DNA of 64,000 bases from Tabrizicola sp. (GTDB lineage: Bacteria; Pseudomonadota; Alphaproteobacteria; Rhodobacterales; Rhodobacteraceae): the NCBI GenBank assembly GCA_025458105.1, contig JALOTD010000031.1:50640-114639 (forward strand). The letters run 5' to 3'. Under the pieces are notes generated by a model that saw only the letters and a list, made by a program, of their open reading frames with translations, made no database searches and had not been told where the DNA came from. Shown here piece by piece: positions 54,297-64,000 of this stretch (position 1 is its first letter; each line of letters opens with the position of its first letter). Both the position numbers and the translations under genes were made by a program.

Positions 54297-54350
54297 GGCT
54301 TTGCAAAGCCCCCCACCCCCATCGCCTCCCCAAAGGCGGAAAGGGGACGC
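54297..54350. repeat. Palindromes and repeat copy between bchJ and bchG
   Basis: GGCTTTGCAAAGCC (54297-54310) is a 14-bp palindrome. It runs into GCCCCCCACCCCCATC and then CCTCCCC...GGGG, the same order of blocks as the arms of the bchD repeat. It probably folds in the bchEJ 3' end. Confidence 0.55.
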
Positions 54351-54361
54351 TTCTGGTGCGG

Positions 54362-54928
54362 TCAGCGTGGGAACAAGGTGAAGCGGCTGACCGAAGGGGT
54401 CTCTTCAGCCTCGACCCGCGCGTCAGGCCAGACGAGGGTCTCATAGAGCCGCTGAAAGACCGCGGCATGCCAAGGGCAAGGTTTCCCCGGAAATGCCAGC
54501 GGGTTTGCCGTTATCTCGAAGGTGAGCGGGCGGGAACGGGCCACGCGGAAACGGCCCGACCCGGTGAAAGTCCAGGCGTGCTGTGCGATGGCCCTGGCAA
54601 GAAGCCGCGCCCCAAGCGGACCCGGAAGCGCGCGGATCAGCGACTTTGCGACCGAAGGGACGCGGTGCGCCAGAATGTAGTCGGCGGTGCCCTGCCCGGC
54701 CTCACTCAGGATCGCGGAGGCCCGGTCGCCGCAGGCCTGCCAGACAGCCAGATGCGCGGCGCGGCACTGCGTTTCCGGCCACATCCCGGCGTCATCGGGC
54801 GGCACTGCGACACCTGCCGCGGCCATGAGGCGGTCGCGCGCCGCCCGGCCCTGCATCCGGTCCAGCACCGGCACCAGTTGCAGGATCGCGTTGGGACCGA
54901 TGCGCGCGCCCGTGTCCGCCGCGTCCAT
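54362..54928 (-). CDS. bchJ: BchJ, V4R-domain bacteriochlorophyll synthesis protein
   Basis: The 188-residue protein ends in a V4R-type domain (LPGPLGARLLARAIAQHAWTFTGSGRF, then ITANPLAFPGKPCPWHAAVFQRLYE). BchJ was once named 4-vinyl reductase, but later work assigned 8-vinyl reduction to other enzymes and gave BchJ a supporting role in passing Mg-porphyrin intermediates. Its ATG directly follows the bchE TAG. Confidence 0.9.
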   Translation of the reverse strand: MDAADTGARIGPNAILQLVPVLDRMQGRAARDRLMAAAGVAVPPDDAGMWPETQCRAAHLAVWQACGDRASAILSEAGQGTADYILAHRVPSVAKSLIRALPGPLGARLLARAIAQHAWTFTGSGRFRVARSRPLTFEITANPLAFPGKPCPWHAAVFQRLYETLVWPDARVEAEETPSVSRFTLFPR

Positions 54929-56599
54929 CTATTCCGCCGGTTCCTGCATCTGGTCGCGGCCGCCGCCACAGGCCATGACCTGCGCGCCGTTCGGCATGCG
55001 GAACTCGCCAGACCGCTCCGCCGCGCGGTCCTTCATCTGCGCCTTCACCGCTGCTCGGCGCTCGGCCGCCCTTGCGGCCTTGTCGGCACTGGCCTCCCAA
55101 TCGGCCATCTGCGCCTCGGCTATGGTGCGGGTCGCATCAAACCCGAAGTCAAGGTTGTCGCGCTTGACCGGCTTGAAATAACCATGTTTCCCAAGGTCGT
55201 AGAAGCTGCGCTGCACGCCTGCCTTGAGGAAGGCCTTGAGACAGCCGAGCAGGTAGCGCCGCCGAAAGCCCGTCCCTCGCCAAGGGTAATGGAAGAGTGC
55301 CTTCTTCATGTAGAAGCGGCGGTAGTTCTTCAGCACCCCTTCCAGAAGCGCCCCGCGCGTCATCGCGGCGGGCTTCATGATCGGGGTCACGAAATTGTAC
55401 TTCGAATAGTCGAACACCTCGACCTGATCGCGGATTTCCTGGAAGAGCGGCGTGAAGGGCCAGGGGGTATACATCGCCCAGTTGGCAAGATCAGGCTGCC
55501 AGTCCCAGGCCATGCGGTAGGTCTCTTCCAGCGTCTCGGGCGTTTCATTGTCGAGGCCCACGATGAACTGCGCCTCGGTGAAGATGTCCGCCTCGCGCAA
55601 CAGCCGGATCGCTTCCTTGTTCTGGGCGACGGTGGTTTCCTTGTTGAAGAGGTCGAGCTTCAGCTGCGCCGCTGCCTCGGTACCAAGGGAGATGTGGACA
55701 AGCCCGGCCTCGCGGTAGAACTTCAGAAGGTCGCGGTCGCGGTAGATGTCGGTGACGCGGGTATTGATCCCCCATTTCACGCGCTTGTTGAGGCCCCGGT
55801 CGATCATCTCCTGGCAGAATTCGACGAATTTCTTCTTGTTGATCGTGGGTTCCTCGTCGGCCAGGATGAAGAAGCCGACGCCGTGGTTGGTGACCAGATC
55901 CTCGATCTCGTCTGCCACCTTTTTCGGATCGCGCACCCGGTAGTCGCGCCAGAACTTCCACTGGCTGCAGAAGCTGCAGGTGAAGGGGCAGCCGCGCGCC
56001 ATGTTCGGGATGGCGACCTTCACACCCAGGGGAATGTAGATGTACTTGTCCCACTCCAGGATCGACCAGTCGGGCTTGATACCGTCCAGGTTCTTCACTG
56101 TGCTGGCGGCTTGCGTCGCGACGATCTCTTTGCCCTCGCGGAAGGCCAGGCCCTTGATCTTGCGGGCATCCGTGGGCCAGCGGCCATCGCGGACGGCCTT
56201 GGCCAGATTGACCATGATCTCTTCACCCTCGCCCCGGACGATGACATCAACCCAGGGGGCCTCGGACAGGACCTGACGGAACATGAAGGTGGCGTGGATG
56301 CCGCCCAACAGGCGAACGGCGTCGGGGACGACTTCGGATGCGATCTTCAGCACCTCTTCGGCCTCGTAGATCGCAGGGGTGATGGCGGTGACGCCGATCA
56401 GGTCGGGCTTCAGCGCCGCCAGTTTCGTGCGCAGGGCGGCGTGGTCGATGTGATGGGTCATCGCGTCGATGAAGTGGATGTCGTCGAAGCCTGCGGCGCG
56501 CAAGCTGCCGGTCAGATAGGCCACCCAGGCGGGCGGCCAGTTGCCCGCAATCTCGGCGCCCCCGGAATGGTAGTTTGGATGGACGAAGACGATGCGCAT
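54929..56599 (-). CDS. bchE: Oxygen-independent Mg-protoporphyrin IX monomethyl ester cyclase
   Basis: The 556-residue B12-dependent radical SAM enzyme forms ring E anaerobically. The N-terminal cobalamin-binding domain begins [19 protein letters not shown]. The radical SAM motif CxxxCxxC is [17 protein letters not shown]. The start at 56599 matches the family, not the open TTG at 56623. The upstream region carries a PpsR site and an FnrL box, in keeping with low-oxygen expression. Confidence 0.97.
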   Translation of the reverse strand: MRIVFVHPNYHSGGAEIAGNWPPAWVAYLTGSLRAAGFDDIHFIDAMTHHIDHAALRTKLAALKPDLIGVTAITPAIYEAEEVLKIASEVVPDAVRLLGGIHATFMFRQVLSEAPWVDVIVRGEGEEIMVNLAKAVRDGRWPTDARKIKGLAFREGKEIVATQAASTVKNLDGIKPDWSILEWDKYIYIPLGVKVAIPNMARGCPFTCSFCSQWKFWRDYRVRDPKKVADEIEDLVTNHGVGFFILADEEPTINKKKFVEFCQEMIDRGLNKRVKWGINTRVTDIYRDRDLLKFYREAGLVHISLGTEAAAQLKLDLFNKETTVAQNKEAIRLLREADIFTEAQFIVGLDNETPETLEETYRMAWDWQPDLANWAMYTPWPFTPLFQEIRDQVEVFDYSKYNFVTPIMKPAAMTRGALLEGVLKNYRRFYMKKALFHYPWRGTGFRRRYLLGCLKAFLKAGVQRSFYDLGKHGYFKPVKRDNLDFGFDATRTIAEAQMADWEASADKAARAAERRAAVKAQMKDRAAERSGEFRMPNGAQVMACGGGRDQMQEPAE

Positions 56600-56617
56600 G
56601 GGCTGGCCCTCTGATGT

Positions 56618-56635
56618 TGTCAACTTATGTTGACA
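56618..56635 (-). promoter_or_regulatory. PpsR/CrtJ operator of bchE
   Basis: An exact TGT-N12-ACA palindrome; the arms extend to TTGTCAAC and GTTGACAA. It starts 18 bp before the bchE ATG and probably overlaps the core promoter. Confidence 0.88.
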
Positions 56636-56655
56636 ACCACTGGACCTGACGCACC

Positions 56656-56669
56656 TTGACCTAAATCAA
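56656..56669 (-). promoter_or_regulatory. FnrL-type binding site upstream of bchE
   Basis: TTGACCTAAATCAA matches the FNR consensus TTGAY-N4-RTCAA (one half TTGAC, other ATCAA). Its centre is 36 bp from the centre of the PpsR operator. A class-II activator position (-41.5) would place the transcript start near 56621, inside the PpsR site. FnrL control of bchE is known in Rhodobacter. Confidence 0.85.
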
Positions 56670-56684
56670 GACCCGGCGAAACGG

Positions 56685-58073
56685 TCAGTCGCCGTCCTTG
56701 TTCAAAAGTCCGTACTTGCGCAGCTTCACATACAACGACTGTCGCGACAGGCCCAGCATGTCGGCGGCAGCGACCCGATTGTTGCGCGTCAACTCCAACG
56801 CCGTCTCGATGCACATTTTCTCAATGACATCCGTGGTTTCCGCCACGATATCCTTAAGGGTCGACGAACCTACCAGCTCCATAACCGAGCGCGTCCCCTC
56901 GTCCGGCGTCGTGCCCCCGGCGCGGCGCAGGGCGTCGGCGCGGCTGGCATCCCGGACCACAAGCACCAGCACCGGATTGGGCCGGTCGTTCAGCCAACTG
57001 GCCGAAAGCTCGACCGCAATTTGGCCAGAGAAGTCGGTGGTCAACCGCGTCGCATAGAGGCGCAACTGGCCGGTTCGTCTGACATTGTCTAGCAGCACCC
57101 GCAGGTCAACCTGTCCGCGTACCAGATAGTCAGCCAGCGACCGACCACGAACCGCCGCGATCCCGCTGGCGTCGGTGAGGTTCAGAAAGGCCTCGTTCGC
57201 GGCGCGGATGACACCGTCGGCATCGGCAAAGACGATCCCATCGGCACCTTCGTGGTAAAGACGCTGAAGGTTCTCGGCCAGATCATCCACCGCCAGTGTC
57301 CGCTTGTCGGCCGGATCGACGACACAGAGAAGAAGGCGTTCCCCAGCGGCACGAAACAAGCGTGGCGACACCAGCACGCGCCGTTGCGACCGCCGCGCCG
57401 TGACTTCAACCGGGGTCGCGGTGTCTACAGTGGCCACATTGGCGAGCGCCTCGATGAACTCTCCCCGTCGCCGCCCGTCGAACTCTTGCGCGACGGCACT
57501 GCCCACCAGCTCGGCCCGCGTTCCGCCAAGCAGCAAGGCGGCTGCCGGGTTCAGATCGGTGATCCGTCCGGACGCCATCGAGATCAGGATCACCGGATCG
57601 CGCGTCACCTCCAGCAGCACGCGATAGCGGGTATCCAATTCGCGCTGCGCCTCGTAGTCTCGTTCCAGCGCCAGTTGGGCGGCAACCAGTTGCTGCTGAA
57701 CCTCTGCCAGCGGGCGCAGGTCGCGGCCCAGCATCAGGATTGACCCATCCTGCCCAACACGGTGCAGGGTATACTGGATCGGAAACTCCCAATCCTGATG
57801 GGCAACATGATTCAGTTCGATAATCGCGCTGGACCGCCCAGCCTGCGAATCCTCCAGCCGCGCGAGAATCTTGCGACGGCTGTCCTCGGTCAGGATATCC
57901 GCCAGGTTCTGGCCTTCCCAGTCAGTCAAAAGTCCGAAGCTGCGGTGCGTCGGGTTTGCCAGCACTGAGACAATCCGCAGACTGGGGGCAACAAGCAGTG
58001 TGATGTCCGCGGCCGTCGCGAGGATCTCGGTCACAAGATCCGGAGCGATGACTGGCAGCTTGCCAGAACTCAT
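56685..58073 (-). CDS. ppsR: Transcriptional repressor PpsR/CrtJ
   Basis: The aerobic repressor of bch, crt and puc genes has about 462 residues from ATG 58073. It has three PAS-like domains, a glutamine-rich coiled-coil linker (LAEVQQQLVAAQLALERDYEAQRELDTRYRVLLEV) and a C-terminal Fis-type HTH (ALELTRNNRVAAADMLGLSRQSLYVKLRKYGL). From that start the two cysteines fall at about 250 and 421, close to the redox cysteines of CrtJ and PpsR. A GTG at 58103 in the same frame would add ten residues. Confidence 0.94.
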   Translation of the reverse strand: MSSGKLPVIAPDLVTEILATAADITLLVAPSLRIVSVLANPTHRSFGLLTDWEGQNLADILTEDSRRKILARLEDSQAGRSSAIIELNHVAHQDWEFPIQYTLHRVGQDGSILMLGRDLRPLAEVQQQLVAAQLALERDYEAQRELDTRYRVLLEVTRDPVILISMASGRITDLNPAAALLLGGTRAELVGSAVAQEFDGRRRGEFIEALANVATVDTATPVEVTARRSQRRVLVSPRLFRAAGERLLLCVVDPADKRTLAVDDLAENLQRLYHEGADGIVFADADGVIRAANEAFLNLTDASGIAAVRGRSLADYLVRGQVDLRVLLDNVRRTGQLRLYATRLTTDFSGQIAVELSASWLNDRPNPVLVLVVRDASRADALRRAGGTTPDEGTRSVMELVGSSTLKDIVAETTDVIEKMCIETALELTRNNRVAAADMLGLSRQSLYVKLRKYGLLNKDGD

Positions 58074-58140
58074 CAGATGGCGTCCGTCCGTCGTCACGTT
58101 CACTCAATCCCATGCGACCGCAGCCGCGATCCATCCAGTT

Positions 58141-58977
58141 TCAGCCGGCCTCTTGCACCGGCTCGGCTCGCCGGTTTTGCGCCGCAGCAAGGGCTTGCAT
58201 CGGGTCGTTCGTCACAACATCCGCCCGGGTCACGCCCTCGACATCAATCGCTTGCTCCAGAACGGCACCACCCACGGCTACCAAAAGCTGGCCCCCAGAC
58301 CCCTGTCGGAGTGCTTTCACAACCTTAGCACAAAGTTCAAGTCTCTCTTCACAAGCCACCGAAATCATGGCGCAATCAAACCGCTTGTGTTGCACCAGCG
58401 CTGCCAGTTCGGCCGGGCCTGACCCGATTTGCAGCTGAGCCGATATTCCTTGCCGCCGAAGCTGGCTGGCCAATACGATCAGACCGAAGCTGTGCTGCTC
58501 TCCCGGTGGCAGGACCAGAAGAACTGTCGGACTGTCTGGCCGGGCATTCGAATTGCTGACCCAGTCGCGGCCGATCTGGCGCACGATAGCCTGCATGCGC
58601 GCCACGCCAATGGTGACTTCGGTAAAGGCAGCCCGGTCCTCAGCCCAGTCGCAGCCGAGGAGACGCGCCACTTCGGGGAAGTAGGTATCGACCAGATCGG
58701 CCTCGCTGATCCTCGCCCGGCGCAACTCTGGCTTCAGCGCTGCAAAGAGGGACTGATCTGCAGCGGTCAAAGCGTTCGCAAGCGCGGCAACGATAGCGCT
58801 GTCGATGGGTCGCTGCAGCGCGCCATCACGTTTGACCAGCCGAGCCATAACCGACCGCGCGAGAGCGGATAGACCCTCTCCGCTGCGATCGCCCTGCCCG
58901 CCATGCTGGCTGTCGCGCATCCCGTTTTCCCACCTTGCGACATCGGGCCCTACGGTCCGCTGCACGGGTTTGCGCAT
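58141..58977 (-). CDS. ppaA: PpaA/AerR, cobalamin-binding antirepressor
   Basis: The 278-residue protein has a C-terminal B12-binding-like domain (PTVLLVLPPGEQHSFGLIVLASQLRRQG, then RFDCAMISVACEERLELCAKVVKAL). A helical region precedes it with DTYFPEVARLLGCDWAEDRAAFTEVTIGVARMQAIVRQIGR. In Rhodobacter AerR binds cobalamin in a light-dependent way and relieves CrtJ repression. In-frame starts at 58977 and 58920 could give long and short forms. A PpsR site lies 55 bp upstream. Confidence 0.92.
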   Translation of the reverse strand: MRKPVQRTVGPDVARWENGMRDSQHGGQGDRSGEGLSALARSVMARLVKRDGALQRPIDSAIVAALANALTAADQSLFAALKPELRRARISEADLVDTYFPEVARLLGCDWAEDRAAFTEVTIGVARMQAIVRQIGRDWVSNSNARPDSPTVLLVLPPGEQHSFGLIVLASQLRRQGISAQLQIGSGPAELAALVQHKRFDCAMISVACEERLELCAKVVKALRQGSGGQLLVAVGGAVLEQAIDVEGVTRADVVTNDPMQALAAAQNRRAEPVQEAG

Positions 58978-59031
58978 CGACCGAACCCCGGCCCATGCTT
59001 ACCCCTATACTGTCCGCCAAGGCGCCCGGAT

Positions 59032-59049
59032 TGTCAAAGCAAATTGACA
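59032..59049 (-). promoter_or_regulatory. PpsR/CrtJ operator upstream of ppaA
   Basis: An exact TGT-N12-ACA palindrome; on the minus strand it ends in TTTGACA, a likely -35 element. It points to feedback control of the antirepressor gene by PpsR. Confidence 0.8.
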
Positions 59050-59174
59050 CTGACAGCCAAAACCGGCACCTGCGGTACGCCAAAATATGCTAAATATATG
59101 TTATCGATAAATTTATTGTGGACCCTCCAGTTGCGTTCGGCCTTGTTCTCTGCAGGGCCTGTCAATCTCAAGGC

Positions 59175-59192
59175 TGTAAGTTTTGATTGACA
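59175..59192 (+). promoter_or_regulatory. PpsR/CrtJ operator upstream of bchF
   Basis: An exact TGT-N12-ACA palindrome whose end TTGACA (59187-59192) can be the -35 element, with TACCCT 16 nt on. A half-copy TGTCAATC lies 15 bp upstream. The 59060-59125 stretch between the two operators is AT-rich and has no ORF. Confidence 0.85.
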
Positions 59193-59253
59193 CTTCCGCC
59201 CGCACGACTACCCTCTGCGTTACGGGCATCCCCCGGGGAGGGGAAGAGTAGCA

Positions 59254-62570
<3,317 letters not shown>

Positions 62571-62581
<11 letters not shown>

Positions 62582-64000
62582 CCGGCACATCAGGGCCGAA
62601 GAGGCAGCACTTGCCCCCAAGCGGGGCCGCGCGGGCTATCGCTTTGTCATCCTGACGCTGGACGCGCATGCCGCAGGCCCCGCGGCCCGGATTGCCCCAC
62701 GGCTTGCCAAGGTGTTCCCCGGCATCGAGGTGTCCGTCCATGCCGCCGCCGAATGGGCCGAGAACCCCGCCGCTCTGGCCCGCGCCCGCCGCGCGGTGGC
62801 CGAAGCGAACATCGTTGTCGCGAACCTTCTGTTCATCGAGGAGCACATCACCGCTATCCTGCCGCAGCTGACCGAGGTCCGCCCGCAGCTGGACGCCATG
62901 GTGGGCGTCATCGCCGACCCGCAGATCGTCAAGCTGACGAAGATGGGCGATCTGGACATGGCCAAGCCCGCATCGGGTGCGATGGCCTTTCTGAAAAAGC
63001 TGCGCGGGAACAGCCAGCCCTCGGCCTCGTCGGGGCAGAAGCAGATGGCGCTCCTCCGCCGCTTGCCGAAGATCCTGCGCTGGATCCCAGGCAAGGCGCA
63101 GGACATGCGCGCCTGGTTCCTGTCGATGCAATACTGGCTGGGCGGGTCGGATGACAATCTTGAGGCGATGATCCGCTTTCTGGTCAGCCGTTATGCGACC
63201 AACCCGGAGTGGCGCAAGGTCAAGGCGGCGGAACCGGTCGATTACCCGGAGGTGGGCCTCTACCACCCCGATCTGAAGGGCAGGATGACCACTGATCCCC
63301 GCGACCTGCCGCGTCCCAAGGGGGCGCAGGCGACCGTGGGCCTCTTGATGCTGCGGTCCTACATCCTGTCGGCCGATACCGCGCATTACGACGCGGTCAT
63401 CCGCGCCTTCGAGGGGAAAGGAATCGCCTGCGTGCCCGCCTTTGCCGGGGGGCTGGACGGGCGGCCAGCGATCGACGCCTATCTGCAGGGCCGGGTCGAT
63501 GCACTGGTCTCGCTAACCGGGTTTAGTCTGGTCGGCGGCCCGGCCTATAACGACAGTGCCGCTGCCGTGGCCGCGCTGACCGCGCTGGACGTGCCCTACA
63601 TCGCCGCGCACCCGCTGGAGTTCCAGACGCTCTCGCAGTGGGAGGCCTCGTCTGGCGGGCTGGGTCCGGTCGAAACCACCATGCTGATCGCCTTGCCCGA
63701 GATCGACGGGGCGACAAACCCCACCGTCTTTGCCGGGCGCGAGGCCAGCACCGGTTCGGACGCGCCCGACGCCCGGGCGATGAAGCCCTGCATGGAGCGG
63801 GTCGCGGCCCTGGCCGACAAGGTCGCGCGGCTGGCCCGGTTGCGCCGCCTCGCGCCGAAGGACCGGCATCTGGGCATCGTCCTCTACGGTTTCCCGCCGA
63901 ATGCGGGGGCAGCGGGAACGGCGGCTTACTTGGGCGTTTTCGAAAGCCTTTACAACACCTTGCATGCGCTGAAGGCGGAAGGCTATGACCTGACCCCGCC
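62571..64000 (+). CDS. bchH: Magnesium chelatase subunit H (partial at right edge)
   Basis: The frame opens at ATG 62571, 11 nt before the bchB stop ends, and is still open at 64000 (476 codons of about 1190). It starts [33 protein letters not shown] and contains [50 protein letters not shown], the BchH signature. BchH binds protoporphyrin IX and is the catalytic subunit for Mg2+ insertion with BchI and BchD. An ATG at 62578 lies in another frame and is not the start. Confidence 0.97.

Noticed and set aside
54356..56614. 752-codon plus-strand ORF
   Set aside because: It is antisense to bchE, which has the radical SAM motif. Its peptide has no domain sense. Long antisense frames are a by-product of high GC at third positions.
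59160..59177. Second PpsR site before bchF (TGT-N12-TGT)
   Set aside because: The right half is TGT rather than ACA, so it is not palindromic; only a half-site remains.

Overview
The window is a contiguous piece of an alphaproteobacterial chromosome from a purple non-sulfur phototroph of the Rhodobacter type (Rhodobacteraceae). This follows from the gene order crtEF-bchCXYZ-pufQBALMX-dxs, crtDC, tspO, crtBI, crtA-bchIDO-idi-bchP-pucC-like-bchGJE-ppsR-ppaA-bchFNBH, from the presence of pufX with no pufC, and from spheroidene-pathway carotenoid genes. The DNA is uniformly GC-rich. No insertion sequence, prophage, CRISPR array or integron was seen.

Positions 1-27.6 kb hold ordinary chromosomal genes: a DUF1127 protein, an O-acyltransferase, the ribosomal pair rplM-rpsI, an SseB/uracil-DNA-glycosylase pair, an NhaA-type antiporter, a capsule-export cassette (KpsT-like, KpsE-like, kdsA), an HI0933-type flavoprotein, tRNA-Gln(TTG), a small lipoprotein, aroK-aroB, xerD, a CBS-domain transporter, a GATase, a DUF305 copper-type protein, a metallohydrolase/aminotransferase pair, an MsbA-like ABC exporter, ygfZ, a PopZ-like protein, a TolC-type protein, a Pcm-like methyltransferase and a polytopic membrane protein.

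From 27.6 kb to the right edge lies a near-complete photosynthesis gene cluster. One leftward superoperon (crtE to pufX) makes carotenoid precursors, converts chlorophyllide to bacteriochlorophyllide, and encodes LH1 and the reaction centre. It is separated from rightward crtDC by a shared operator region. crtB-crtI run left and crtA-bchI-bchD-bchO run right from a second shared operator region. idi-bchP-pucC-like-bchG and bchJ-bchE run left, followed by the regulators ppsR and ppaA/aerR. bchF-N-B-H run right and leave the window inside bchH. Exact TGT-N12-ACA operators (PpsR/CrtJ type) precede bchC (two, 8 bp apart), crtE/crtD, crtI/crtA (two), bchG, bchE, ppaA and bchF. An FnrL-type box lies upstream of bchE. 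This is the expected oxygen/redox/light control circuit.

The unusual content is of three kinds. (1) Four highly conserved genes (rplM, rpsI, pufL, bchG) each lack an internal segment that contains key family residues; three of the four are thrown out of frame. The repeated pattern suggests an assembly artefact or structural variants rather than real gene death. (2) GC-rich palindromic repeats lie in frame inside bchD (twice) and bchB, with a related copy beside bchG. (3) A 32-codon ORF exactly bridges bchX and bchY with ATG overlaps at both ends. No gap between genes exceeds 300 bp; the longest, between ppaA and bchF (276 bp), is regulatory.
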